A stretch of DNA of 64,000 nt from Heyndrickxia shackletonii (GTDB taxonomy: Bacteria; Bacillota; Bacilli; Bacillales; Bacillaceae_C). This document shows, piece after piece, positions 25,790 through 34,084 of this stretch. Within the stretch, counting starts at the first letter, position 1. Each line of letters opens with the position of its first letter. The stretch lies in NCBI RefSeq assembly GCF_001420715.1, contig NZ_LJJC01000004.1, positions 2,917,190 to 2,981,189 of the forward strand, written 5' to 3'. The translations under genes were made by a program, and so were the position numbers. The notes under the pieces were generated by a model that was not told the origin of the DNA, searched no databases, and saw only the letters and a list, made by a program, of their open reading frames with translations.

Positions 25790-27484
25790 CTAAATAACTT
25801 GGAATGTCCAATCATTGTTACTGAAAACTACATCTTGTTGAAGTAGAAATAAAGCATTTATTGTTGCAAAGACCATATCTACTTTACCTGCTGTTTTGAC
25901 ACTAATTTTCTTGTTAATGTATTTATTCAAATTGGTATCATCTACACACCTACAATTAGTGAAGTGGTTTTCGTAAGCTAAGTTGTTGTAATACGAAAAC
26001 TTTTGCTCCAATATTAATTCCTTTAGCCATTTAATAGTTGGATGTAATACGCTACTATGTTGTTTAACCTCAATCGTTGTTAAATTATAATCTCGTTCCC
26101 ATTTTTGAGCAGAGTTTCGAAGATTTCTAATGTCATAACCAATACCGACAATATTCACACCATATTCTTCTTGCAAGTCAACTACAAATTGCTCAAATTG
26201 TGCATAGTCAAGTACGGATTCGCCACAAATTATTGTATTTTTATCTGCAATTGATTTACGATAATTAAACTTTTCACGTTTACTTTTTTCGTCTATATAG
26301 TCTTCTTGTACAAATTGCCAAGTTTTCGAATGGACAATACCTGTTTTTTCATCATAAGCAAGCATAGCTATTGACGAATTATCAAATGACTCGGCTCCAT
26401 CGGCTCCTACATAAACGTCCTTACCATACCAATCCCATTCTTCATCAGCTTTACAAGCTCTAATTTGATCACTAGACACATAACCATCGGCTCCTAGACC
26501 TTTGTACATTATGTTGTTATGCTTACATAGATAATTTTCACGTTTGGACTCGTATAAAATAGCCATCGTCCGTTTATCGATAATGGCTTTAAATACTTTA
26601 TCATTGTCTACTGCTACGGGATTCGATTGAAATATTACTAAATCATTAGTTTCCCATTCTTTCCTTATGTTTTCATCTGGCTCATACAACAAGCTAAAGT
26701 AACGTTTATTTTCAATTAACCCATCTAATACCCTTTTTGCGTAATCGATTTCCTCAAGTAAGGCATTATGATCTGAAGGATATTGTGTGGAAATTAGGAT
26801 ACCTAACTTATCTTTAAGTGTAATTTGACTGCTACGCATGGCTTCGATTGGATATGATGAGTTGAGGGCTCCTACCTCATCGATCAGATATGCTGCCGCA
26901 AGCTTACCGTCTAGTTTATCATTTGAGTATGCAAGGGGTGTATAATCGATATCTGTCAATTTACACTCCACTACATCACGCTTAATTTTAAATCGATCCT
27001 CTAATAATGGACTTGATTTAATTATCTTTTTAACTGCCAATTTTAACTCAGAGGATAGCTTATAATCAGGTGCAACACTAAATAACCTTGAAAACTTTGG
27101 TAATAATAGCATACCAATAATAAAAACTACACCACTTATAAACGTTTTAAAATTTTTCCTAGATATCTCCAGTAAACTAGACTCATAGTAAAAGGATTTA
27201 TCCTCTAGACTTAATGTACAAAGTGTTGCTGTAACAAAAAACCATTGATAACGTTCCATACCTTCATAAACAGAACACCCTAAATCAGGATGTACCATTA
27301 ATCGAAGGATTCCGCAGACTTTATTAAACATTTCTTCATCTACATAAGCTTCATTATTATTTCCATCAGCTATATCAATCCATGCTTTAGCCTGTTTTTT
27401 CACGTACTTTCCAACATAATGATTATCTTCTTTAATACACCATTGACAATACTTATATGCTTTACTTTCTTGAATACTATCCAT
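25790..27484 (-). CDS. Terminase large subunit
   Basis: 564 aa. ATPase part has the Walker A-like SRKNFKT, Walker B LIDEVGAL and a coupling STQYPSDHN motif; the nuclease part shows GADGAESFDNSSIAML with acidic residues of the RNase H-like fold. Packages DNA using the portal. The start overlaps the stop of the small subunit gene by one base. Confidence 0.92.
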   Translation of the reverse strand: MDSIQESKAYKYCQWCIKEDNHYVGKYVKKQAKAWIDIADGNNNEAYVDEEMFNKVCGILRLMVHPDLGCSVYEGMERYQWFFVTATLCTLSLEDKSFYYESSLLEISRKNFKTFISGVVFIIGMLLLPKFSRLFSVAPDYKLSSELKLAVKKIIKSSPLLEDRFKIKRDVVECKLTDIDYTPLAYSNDKLDGKLAAAYLIDEVGALNSSYPIEAMRSSQITLKDKLGILISTQYPSDHNALLEEIDYAKRVLDGLIENKRYFSLLYEPDENIRKEWETNDLVIFQSNPVAVDNDKVFKAIIDKRTMAILYESKRENYLCKHNNIMYKGLGADGYVSSDQIRACKADEEWDWYGKDVYVGADGAESFDNSSIAMLAYDEKTGIVHSKTWQFVQEDYIDEKSKREKFNYRKSIADKNTIICGESVLDYAQFEQFVVDLQEEYGVNIVGIGYDIRNLRNSAQKWERDYNLTTIEVKQHSSVLHPTIKWLKELILEQKFSYYNNLAYENHFTNCRCVDDTNLNKYINKKISVKTAGKVDMVFATINALFLLQQDVVFSNNDWTFQVI

Positions 27485-27945
27485 TATTTCCTACCACCAG
27501 CCAATACCTTAAGCAGTGGATCTTCTTCATTTTGTTTGGCTTGAAGATTAATGTTTCCTAGTTTTGCACGAGATTGAGGTGATAACGAAAGCTCATTCGC
27601 ACACCTAAAGAACTCTTTTGTATACTTTTCTTTAGCACTCATGAGACTTTTATCTTGAATCTTTTCGATATCTTTATTTATCTGTTTTTCAATTTCTTGC
27701 ATTCTATCAATAGCAATAGAGCATGTACTTAAAATGTAAATATCAAGATTTCCTAAAATCTCACTTGCTGCTAATTCATCGACTATGTAATTAAATATTT
27801 TCTTTTGTCTTGCGTTCAAATGCTTCGGAGGTGAGATTTTATCAGCTTCACCTTTTAGCTTTTCTTCAGTTTGTTTACGAATGCTTATTTCTTCCTTCGT
27901 AAGATTTTTTGACATAGTATTTACGCTTTTTGATGGTCTTGCCAA
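27484..27945 (-). CDS. Terminase small subunit (P27 family)
   Basis: About 153 aa, starts MARPSKSV from a TTG at 27945 with GGAGGTGGG 5-8 bp upstream (the GTG at 27954 would overlap the ribosome site). ISPPKHLNARQKKIFNYIVDE and RMQEIEKQI match P27-type small terminases, which bind the packaging site. HNH gene upstream is typical of this terminase type. Confidence 0.87.
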   Translation of the reverse strand: MARPSKSVNTMSKNLTKEEISIRKQTEEKLKGEADKISPPKHLNARQKKIFNYIVDELAASEILGNLDIYILSTCSIAIDRMQEIEKQINKDIEKIQDKSLMSAKEKYTKEFFRCANELSLSPQSRAKLGNINLQAKQNEEDPLLKVLAGGRK

Positions 27946-27977
27946 TTTTCCCACCTCCTCAATAAATTAATTAATTT

Positions 27978-28091
27978 TTAGTCAATACGTTTTTCGATTG
28001 AAAACAACTTAATTCCAAAAGCTTTATATTCGAATCTAGCAAAACAAATACCCTTAGAATGAAAAATATCAACCAATTTTTTCTTGAACAT
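27978..28091 (-). CDS. Very small ORF between HNH and terminase
   Basis: 37 codons (MFKKKLVDIFHSKGICFARF...), with TAGGTGGTG before the ATG. Basic, no family recognised. Similar tiny peptides are common in this interval of phages, but coding status is uncertain. Confidence 0.4.
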   Translation of the reverse strand: MFKKKLVDIFHSKGICFARFEYKAFGIKLFSIEKRID

Positions 28092-28212
28092 AATATTCAC
28101 CACCTAATAAATTTTCATTTTGGGAATTTTTAGTGAAAAAAAGTGGGGTCGTGGCTTTACAATCGTTCTATCACCTGTAAATTTTTGGTAGGGGGGATAT
28201 AAAAGGATTAAG
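28092..28212. other. Candidate packaging (cos) region
   Basis: A 120-bp gap between HNH and terminase genes with G-rich tracts (AGTGGGGTCGTGG near 28139 and GGTAGGGGGGA near 28189) in AT-rich surroundings. In HNH/P27-type phages with 3' cohesive ends the cos site lies here. The exact cut cannot be read from sequence. Confidence 0.35.
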
Positions 28213-28623
28213 TCAATAATTGGAATACTTATACTCCTGTTCCCTAACTATTTCCAGTTGTTCCTCCCTTGGTACCTCTCCACGTTCGCACATGTCATGA
28301 TGATACTTGCATACTAACAATAGATTCTCACTGTTATACCATAGGTTCCTATCCTCATCTTCCTTCATTGGAATAACATGATGAACCTGAGTATTATTAA
28401 ATGTATATCGTTGCAACGTATGATAAAGATTCCTAACACACAATTGACATAGATGTTGGTCACGTTCTCTTACATAATCCCTAACCTTAAACCATCGTTG
28501 TGTAGTTCTAGCTTTATGTATCTCACCCATCAGTCCTTCGGTACTCTTTATTCTCTTTGGTTTCTTTGGACAATCATAACCAAATTGATGTATACCACCA
28601 CAATAACTACAACTCTTTAACAT
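28213..28623 (-). CDS. HNH endonuclease (packaging-associated)
   Basis: 136 aa. Two zinc knuckles (CSYCGG...C near the N-terminus; CQLC), then the HNH core VHHVIPMKED...NSENLLLVCKYHHDMCERG. HNH proteins placed upstream of P27/TerL are needed for specific cos cleavage and packaging in HK97-like phages. First gene of the late morphogenesis block. Confidence 0.88.
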   Translation of the reverse strand: MLKSCSYCGGIHQFGYDCPKKPKRIKSTEGLMGEIHKARTTQRWFKVRDYVRERDQHLCQLCVRNLYHTLQRYTFNNTQVHHVIPMKEDEDRNLWYNSENLLLVCKYHHDMCERGEVPREEQLEIVREQEYKYSNY

Positions 28624-28874
28624 TGAATATCTTTAGCGCCATCGACAGAATAAAATGGTTTCCACTCGTCTACAGGCTTTTCCTCAACAAGTTCCCTACT
28701 AAATGAAATGGAAATACCACTCAATTTATTTTGTTGTTCCTCTAATTCCTTTAAAGCAGCAGTCGCTTTCTTTGCAGCTCTGGTTATAGCCTTCAATCCC
28801 TTTAAAGCCTCTGTACAATCTACATCAACCTTTACTTCTAATGATCCATTGTTTGACTCACGCTTTTCAGCCAT
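28617..28874 (-). CDS. Phage hypothetical protein
   Basis: 85 aa: N-terminal LEVKVDVDCTEALKGLKAITRAAKKA then a helical, Glu-rich segment. TAAGGAGTGTTGTGAC fixes the ATG at 28874. Similar short proteins with this VDVDxxEALKGLKAI pattern occur in Bacillus phages. Its 3' end overlaps the HNH start. Function unknown. Confidence 0.6.
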   Translation of the reverse strand: MAEKRESNNGSLEVKVDVDCTEALKGLKAITRAAKKATAALKELEEQQNKLSGISISFSRELVEEKPVDEWKPFYSVDGAKDIQC

Positions 28875-28915
28875 GTCACAACACTCCTTATTATTTTTCT
28901 TGTAATAATTCATTA

Positions 28916-29056
28916 CTAACTTTTATATGGACTATAAAGAACAATACCATCGCACTTCTCACATCTTTTGGCATCTGTATATTTTTCCTGTCTCTTGGTG
29001 TAATGTTGTTTATGACCACAATCTATGCAGGTTAAAGTCAATGTGTATTTCTCCAT
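28916..29056 (-). CDS. Zinc-ribbon microprotein
   Basis: 46 codons with two CxxC pairs (CIDCG and CEKCDG) spaced by about 20 residues, a typical zinc ribbon. Its ATG follows the stop of the 37-aa membrane peptide with no gap. May bind nucleic acid or act as an adaptor; unproven. Confidence 0.6.
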   Translation of the reverse strand: MEKYTLTLTCIDCGHKQHYTKRQEKYTDAKRCEKCDGIVLYSPYKS

Positions 29057-29170
29057 TTACCTGTGCTCCTTAAACAACTTCTCTATCCTATACATGTCAC
29101 GGTAATATATAGCTATCAATCCTATTAACACGACACACAACCCAAACCAGACACTTACCATCATTGCCAT
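29057..29170 (-). CDS. Small membrane peptide next to IS end
   Basis: 37 codons with one hydrophobic helix (VWFGLCVVLIGLIAIYY). Contiguous with the zinc-ribbon gene. No ribosome site is visible upstream because the IS begins about 20 bp away, so the IS insertion may have removed its 5' signal. Confidence 0.45.
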   Translation of the reverse strand: MAMMVSVWFGLCVVLIGLIAIYYRDMYRIEKLFKEHR

Positions 29171-29188
29171 ATCTATAAATGTCAACAC

Positions 29189-29227
29189 AAATATGTACAC
29201 TTTCGCTTGTATAAGAATGTACAAAAT
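29189..29227. repeat. IS21 left inverted repeat (istB side)
   Basis: Contains AAATATGTACA and ATGTACAAAAT, matching the other end in inverted orientation with about 30 of 39 bases. Confidence 0.8.
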
Positions 29228-29988
29228 TACTCATTTTCTTTCGCTAAATGATCTTTTAAGCGATACGATTCTCCCACGATTGTAACGACAGTCGCGTGAT
29301 GTAAAATTCGATCTAGAATCGCGTTTGCTAACTTCGGCTCTTGAAAGATTTCATCCCATGATTTAAAGTTCACATTCGTTGTCAATATGGTACTTCGTTT
29401 TTCATAACGCATGTCTATGAGCTGGAAAAAGAGCTTCGCATCTTCGGCATCAATAGGTAAATAACCTATTTCATCAATTATAAGCAGCTTGTATTTTGTA
29501 TAATGCTTTAAACGGGCTTCTAATCGATTTTCTAGGCGTGCTCTCTTTAGATTTTGAATGAGGTCATGACACTTTATAAAATAAGTACTAGTTCGTTTCT
29601 TTGCTGCCGTAATTCCGATGGAAGTGGCCAAATGGGTTTTCCCGACGCCACTTGGACCTAGAAAAACGATATTCTCATTCTTTTCAATAAAGCGAAGCGT
29701 TAAAAAGTCTAAAATCTGTTGCTGATTGACGGACGTTTGAAAACTAAAATCAAAATCCTTTATTTCTTTTAAGTGCGGAAACGCACCCACTTTGACCATC
29801 GATTGAATCATATTTTGCTCGCGTACATCGATCTCATAATTCGTTAATTTGATAAGTGTATCAATGAACGACATTTGATTATTCACGCTGAAATCGATGA
29901 CTTCGTTTAAATGCAATGTCATTTGCTTTAACTTTAAATACTCTAAATTTTGTAGGAGTCGTTGGTAATTCGTTGTCATTGGATTCAT
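29227..29988 (-). CDS. istB: IS21 helper ATPase IstB
   Basis: 253 aa AAA+ ATPase related to DnaC: Walker A GPSGVGKTHLA, Walker B LLIIDEIGYLP, and TTNVNFKSWDEIF. It selects targets and stimulates the IstA transposase. The ATG overlaps the istA stop region (ATGA-like coupling at 29985-29988). Complete length. Confidence 0.95.
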   Translation of the reverse strand: MNPMTTNYQRLLQNLEYLKLKQMTLHLNEVIDFSVNNQMSFIDTLIKLTNYEIDVREQNMIQSMVKVGAFPHLKEIKDFDFSFQTSVNQQQILDFLTLRFIEKNENIVFLGPSGVGKTHLATSIGITAAKKRTSTYFIKCHDLIQNLKRARLENRLEARLKHYTKYKLLIIDEIGYLPIDAEDAKLFFQLIDMRYEKRSTILTTNVNFKSWDEIFQEPKLANAILDRILHHATVVTIVGESYRLKDHLAKENE

Positions 29989-31271
29989 TTTTTATACACC
30001 TCTCCAATCGCCGCTAAATTTCGTTTGGCCAAATCATTTATATCTGGAAAATAAGGCATAGATACACCAAGTGCTTCTTGATAATGAGCCTCCTGATAAT
30101 TTAGCTTCTTGTTACTTATAGGGTGTTGGGCGATCAACTCTGTGTTATAATAAATCCATAATTGATCATCATACACTTGTAAGCCTACTTTCTTTCCTTG
30201 GTACTTTGCGGGTACCGAGTATTGATTCGATTTGTAGGAAATCATGTTTGAGGCATTGACTTTGACAAGCGTATGTTTGATGCGATAAGAATCTCTTACT
30301 TTCTCAGTTGGTAGCTGGTGTAAGAGGTTCTTTTCTTTTTTAAATTCAAAAATAGGAATCTTCCCCGTACCTTGATGCATTTCATGATTTATCCGATTAC
30401 TTAAATCTTGCACAAACTGATGTAACTCTTCGAGGGTTAGCTGTCCCTGATAAGCATGGATTTCATCCAGTAGCTTCATTGTTGTTTCTACTTTTCCTTT
30501 TGTTCTTGGTCGACCAGCTATACATGGTCTCACTTTAAAGCCAAAGTCTTTCGCAAATTGAGCGAACTTAGGATTTACTTTTCCAGCGAAATACTCTGTT
30601 CGTGCTTCATCCATTACGGTTTTCATGTTATCCGTCACAATTTCATCAGGTACTCCCCCAAATGTTTCAAATGCATCCGTTAGAAATGATAGAAGCACAC
30701 GTTGAGATTTTGAGACACTTAAATGAAAAGCACGGAATCGCGAATAAGAGAGAAGAAAAACTGCCACATTCACCTCTACTTGTTCCCCATCCTTTGTTTC
30801 AAATAGGATACTTTCTTTCCAATCCAACTGGGCTTGTTTTCCTGGTGGTGTTTCATATCGAACCACTCCTTTAGGTGAGGCAATCCGTTTATCTTCCTCA
30901 AAATAAGCTTTAAATTCTGGTGTACGTGCAATATAAGCACGAAATGCAGAGTCTGAACATTGTAATCCATGATTATCTTTTAAATACTGCCAAAGTACCC
31001 GTCGGTAATAGAAAACTTGTTTAGAATCCTCGGAGAGGAGAGCTGCAATGATCTCATAATACTCATCTATTTTGGATGGCTTTTCTCTCTTCCGTTTCGG
31101 CACAAATCCCTTTAGGTATTTGTCAATTGTCCTACGATCTACACCTAACTCTTCTGCTAATTTACTCTTATTGATTTTCATTTTTAAATGCTCCATTAGT
31201 TGTTTGAATTTTGGTAAGTCTGAAAGACTAGTAATCTCAAAATTGGTTTCAACATTTAGCGCCATATACAT
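29985..31271 (-). CDS. istA: IS21 transposase IstA
   Basis: About 428 aa from the ATG at 31271, which has TGGGGTGA upstream (the longer frame to 31319 starts inside the repeat). N-terminal HTH (KSKLAEELGVDRRTIDKYLK), then a DDE integrase core: QLDWKE (D), IVTDNMKT (D) and GKVETTMK (E), and a C-terminal beta domain. Full length, so the element may be active. Confidence 0.95.
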   Translation of the reverse strand: MYMALNVETNFEITSLSDLPKFKQLMEHLKMKINKSKLAEELGVDRRTIDKYLKGFVPKRKREKPSKIDEYYEIIAALLSEDSKQVFYYRRVLWQYLKDNHGLQCSDSAFRAYIARTPEFKAYFEEDKRIASPKGVVRYETPPGKQAQLDWKESILFETKDGEQVEVNVAVFLLSYSRFRAFHLSVSKSQRVLLSFLTDAFETFGGVPDEIVTDNMKTVMDEARTEYFAGKVNPKFAQFAKDFGFKVRPCIAGRPRTKGKVETTMKLLDEIHAYQGQLTLEELHQFVQDLSNRINHEMHQGTGKIPIFEFKKEKNLLHQLPTEKVRDSYRIKHTLVKVNASNMISYKSNQYSVPAKYQGKKVGLQVYDDQLWIYYNTELIAQHPISNKKLNYQEAHYQEALGVSMPYFPDINDLAKRNLAAIGEVYKK

Positions 31272-31308
31272 ACTAATCACCCCAAGATTAGTATGAAATG
31301 AGCAATCC

Positions 31309-31347
31309 ATTTTGTACATCTTTATTCAAGCACGATTGTACATATTT
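31309..31347. repeat. IS21 right inverted repeat (istA side)
   Basis: Inverted counterpart of 29189-29227; the TGTACAT core occurs twice per end, as expected for multiple transposase sites. Confidence 0.8.
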
Positions 31348-31456
31348 AAATTAGCATTTCTACCATATCAATAATTAATATAAATCCAAAGACTAGAACT
31401 ATCGTTAATACCGCGTTCCATAAAGCACGAAATAATCTATTTAAAACTTTTTTCAT
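31346..31456 (-). CDS. Small membrane peptide, 3' end at IS boundary
   Basis: 36 codons; a basic start (MKKVLNRLFRALWN) and one membrane helix (AVLTIVLVFGFILIIDMV). GGGAGAG upstream. Its stop codon overlaps the tip of the IS repeat, so the original C-terminus may have been replaced by the insertion. Confidence 0.45.
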   Translation of the reverse strand: MKKVLNRLFRALWNAVLTIVLVFGFILIIDMVEMLI

Positions 31457-31478
31457 TTTCAACTCTCCCAATGCTAAA

Positions 31479-31649
31479 TTATTCAATATTTATAACCTTA
31501 CTAATATCCTCAGAAATGACACTTTGAATTGCATCGACAAACTCGTGTCCAGCAAGACAATACCAGATTTCATTTTCATCCTTTTTTAAATGCTCATTCC
31601 AAATACGAACGATGTCATCATACTTATTTGCTTTTTCTTTTGTATTCAT
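31479..31649 (-). CDS. Small phage protein
   Basis: 56 codons (starts MNTKEKANKYDDIVRIWNEH, ends SKVINIE). No family recognised; tight spacing with neighbours suggests an early-gene operon. Confidence 0.5.
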   Translation of the reverse strand: MNTKEKANKYDDIVRIWNEHLKKDENEIWYCLAGHEFVDAIQSVISEDISKVINIE

Positions 31650-31721
31650 AATTCAGTTACCTCATTAATTAAATTTAGGCATAAAAAAAAAGACCCAATA
31701 AATGAGTCTGATTTAAACAAT

Positions 31722-32003
31722 TTATAGTACTTCCCATACATTCCTATTAGAATTGTAGATTTCTAATTGTCTCATTGCCTCTTTCTTACCTGACAAAATA
31801 TCCTGCACAAATACATCAATTTCTTCATTTTGTGTTTCATTTAAAAATGTTTCTCTACCTAGTGAATCAATATCTCCAGAAATAATATCTCCAATATTCG
31901 GTAATTCCATTTCTAATACTTCAGCAATACTAAATGTGCCATTTTCTGTTAATAATGCAATCCAACCTTTTTGATGATTAATCATAAATACTTTTGATTT
32001 CAT
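31722..32003 (-). CDS. Phage hypothetical protein
   Basis: 93 aa. N-terminal beta strands (VFMINHQKGWIALLTENG) followed by an acidic helical tail (FVQDILSGKKEAMRQLEIYN). A terminator (AGACTC ... GGGTCT plus nine T on the minus strand, 31683-31713) follows. Function unknown. Confidence 0.55.
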   Translation of the reverse strand: MKSKVFMINHQKGWIALLTENGTFSIAEVLEMELPNIGDIISGDIDSLGRETFLNETQNEEIDVFVQDILSGKKEAMRQLEIYNSNRNVWEVL

Positions 32004-32138
32004 TATTTACCATCAACCCCTTTTAAAAAGGAGTTCGACAAAATAGTAAAATATCCCTTCTTAATTTACATTATCTATCAAATTTGCAATATTGAAAGTG
32101 TCTTTTTCTATATACGAATAGGGAAAGGAAAGCAAAAT

Positions 32139-32167
32139 AAAAAATCCCCACATTTCAATGTGAGGAT
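32139..32167 (-). terminator. Terminator after 67-aa membrane protein
   Basis: On the minus strand GATCCTCACATT / AATGTGGGGATT pair and are followed by TTTTTATTTTG. Confidence 0.75.
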
Positions 32168-32235
32168 CAATCTCCAGTATATGCGTGTGCACAACGTTAT
32201 TGAGTATAAAGGAGTATTGTTAATAAGTCAAAGAG

Positions 32236-32439
32236 TTACAAAAAGTATTTAGCCCAAGTAAATAACCCCAACAATAAAGATACTCCAATCGTAGGTCTAA
32301 TAAACATCTTAGGTAAATTGGTCAACTTAATTACCAAAGAAAATAATGTAGCAAATATAATTAAAATTATAATTAATATAAAAAGTTTTAATGCAAGACC
32401 ATTAACTTCTCCAAACAAAGGTGTCCAATCAATATTCAT
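32236..32439 (-). CDS. Small membrane protein
   Basis: 67 aa with two membrane helices (LKLFILIIILIIFATLFSLV and PTIGVSLLLGLFTWAKYF). Own terminator downstream. Function unknown. Confidence 0.55.
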   Translation of the reverse strand: MNIDWTPLFGEVNGLALKLFILIIILIIFATLFSLVIKLTNLPKMFIRPTIGVSLLLGLFTWAKYFL

Positions 32440-32508
32440 GCAGTTGCTCCTTAAGAAATTATTATAAGAAACAGTATTCTACAATTATTGATAAAATTCC
32501 TCCTACAT

Positions 32509-32722
32509 AACGAAAAAGACCCTCCACAAGTTAATGTGAAAGGTCTCAAAACAAATAAAAGCAGGGAAATACCCTGCCCCATTTCAAATATACACAAAAC
32601 TTCTTTAGGAAGCCAATTGTCAACTGAATGACTAAATAAAAATTTGAAATGGTACTAATATATTATGTAAATGACGTGAATATTATTATTAAAATTATTT
32701 AGGGGAGAAATAATCTCCCCTA
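32509..32722 (-). terminator. Three consecutive terminator-like hairpins
   Basis: AGACCTTTCACA...TGTGGAGGGTCT with TTTTTC (32509-32546), GCAGGG/CCCTGC with TTTTATTTG (32561-32577), and AGGGGAGA/TCTCCCCT (32701-32721). The interval 32440-32808 holds no convincing ORF; these hairpins appear to separate two early transcription units. Confidence 0.65.
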
Positions 32723-32808
32723 ACAAAACTCTTTTGAGCCATTTGCCTTAAAGGCTAAATAAAAATCTTATATTTTCACTATAATTAAACATAATTAACT
32801 TGTCAATA

Positions 32809-32991
32809 CTATTTTAACCCTAATTGTCTTTTTAATTTAAAATTTATATCTTTAAATAAGTCATTTTTAATTTTCCCAACTCTTGTATCTAATCTTGCTT
32901 TATCAATTGTAAGAATTTCTGTTATATTAATTCTAGAAGGATCTTTGTCTAAATTACCATAATGGAAATACTGGTCTTTGTTTAGGATCAT
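32809..32991 (-). pseudogene. C-terminal fragment of a MazF/PemK-like toxin
   Basis: 60 codons. The segment PSRINITEILTIDKARL followed by a helix ending RQLGLK resembles the C-terminal half of PemK/MazF ribonucleases (I.TIDK.RL...), while the N-terminal catalytic half is missing. Only a weak ribosome site exists at the internal ATG, and it overlaps the next ORF by 38 bp. Most likely a remnant; homology is judged by eye. Confidence 0.4.
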
Positions 32992-33172
32992 TCATTACCG
33001 CCATGAGATATAAAACCAAATCTTTATCCAACTCTTTATCTTTAATGTAATCCAATACCTTATGTAAAATTAAATTAGTTTCCTCATAACTAAAATAAGT
33101 TTGTTCTAATTGATTTACTTTTTTCTCTAAATCTAAATACTCGTCGTAAGAAATAATAATTTGTTTTTCCAT
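32954..33172 (-). CDS. Small acidic phage protein
   Basis: 72 aa, helical (YLDLEKKVNQLEQTYFSYEE then VLDYIKDKELDKDLVLYLM). Unrecognised. If the toxin fragment downstream was once complete, this is in the place of an antitoxin, but the sequence does not prove it. Confidence 0.5.
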   Translation of the reverse strand: MEKQIIISYDEYLDLEKKVNQLEQTYFSYEETNLILHKVLDYIKDKELDKDLVLYLMAVMNDPKQRPVFPLW

Positions 33173-33203
33173 AAATATTCATCTCCCAAAATTAAAATAA
33201 GGT

Positions 33204-33236
33204 TGTCACCAAAAACTGACGACAACCATTGATTTT
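33204..33236 (-). terminator. Terminator after HNH gene
   Basis: GGTTGTC / GACAACC stem with a 13-nt loop, then TTATTTT on the minus strand, just after the stop at 33240. Confidence 0.65.
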
Positions 33237-33239
33237 GTA

Positions 33240-33839
33240 TTAATTAACTTCCCTTACATTATGTACAACACCATTTACATCCACATCGTAACGAAGTCCT
33301 TTTGGTTTTGCTTTATATGTGACTCCCAATAGACAATTCTGGATTGTTCTTTCCGTCACACAAAAACGCATAGCCATAATTTCATGAAAATCCGTTTTAC
33401 GTCCTTCCCAAGTCTTAAATTCTTCTCTAACTATTTCTGCGTTCTCAAATGTAAGTGAATTTTTTTCTACATCGTAGCTTCTATTTTGCTTGTTTTGCGA
33501 GGACGTGCCGAGTTTTAAGTTGGAAATAGAGTTGTTTTTCACATTTCCGTCTTTATGATCGATTTCAAGCTTTTCTTTTCTCCATGATTTAGGTTCAACA
33601 TTTTTATCAACCGCCATTACAGCTTCATGCTCATAAATTGGAAGATATTCGCCTGAATCATGTAAAAGTTTTGTTAGCAAATATCCCTTATCGCCTGTTC
33701 CTTTTGGGTTATCGGAAAGAAGCCACTTCCTCGATTTTAAATTATATATCTTACCCAAATTAGGATGTACAACGTACTGACTATAACCTTTAAGAGGTAC
33801 TACCTCATCTCTAACTGTTTCGAACTCTGGTAAACTCAT
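33240..33839 (-). CDS. HNH homing-type endonuclease
   Basis: 199 aa. N-terminal NUMOD4-like strand region (VHPNLGKIYNLKSRKWL), HNH core (YEHEAVMAV ... EIDHKDGNVKNNSISNLKLGT; split) and a C-terminal HTH segment (FHEIMAMRFCVTERTIQNCL). Such genes are selfish endonucleases in phages; this one stands free, not in an intron that I can see. Distinct from the packaging HNH at 28213. Confidence 0.8.
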   Translation of the reverse strand: MSLPEFETVRDEVVPLKGYSQYVVHPNLGKIYNLKSRKWLLSDNPKGTGDKGYLLTKLLHDSGEYLPIYEHEAVMAVDKNVEPKSWRKEKLEIDHKDGNVKNNSISNLKLGTSSQNKQNRSYDVEKNSLTFENAEIVREEFKTWEGRKTDFHEIMAMRFCVTERTIQNCLLGVTYKAKPKGLRYDVDVNGVVHNVREVN

Positions 33840-34084
33840 TTATGTATTCCTCCCAAAAAAAATAATAAATTTATTTAATTTAAGTCTTTACATTTGCATC
33901 AACAACCTATATAATGTGATTATGGATAACTATGTGTATTTGATTAAAATGTATTAAATAGAAAAAGGACTCGGCAAGAATGCAGAATCCTCCTAAATTA
34001 TGTATGTATTCGATTTAACTAATTATGTACAACCTATGTATTCCTAATTTCGCTAGAATGCGTTTCTCAAGCATTCTGTAATTT
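33840..34084. other. Intergenic stretch without recognisable gene
   Basis: AT-rich; one inverted repeat AGAATGC / GCATTCT at 34057-34078 follows the BRO-like gene and may be a terminator without a good T-run. No ORF of note. Confidence 0.4.

Larger units (their letters stand above)
29189..31347 (-). mobile_element. IS21-family insertion sequence
   Basis: istA and istB on the minus strand between imperfect inverted repeats 29189-29227 and 31309-31347. Both ends share AAATATGTACA at the tip, GCTTG in the middle and ATGTACAAAAT inside. IS21-family ends often extend to a TG/CA dinucleotide (possible at 29180 and 31356), so the outer limits may be a few bases further out. I found no clear target duplication. 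Inserted among early small genes of the prophage. Confidence 0.88.

Noticed and set aside
30602-30874. Plus-strand ORF of 90 aa inside istA
   Set aside because: Antisense to a clear transposase with conserved catalytic residues.
29160-31380. Target site duplication of the IS21 element
   Set aside because: Several end definitions were tried; no matching direct repeat of 4-8 bp next to both ends.
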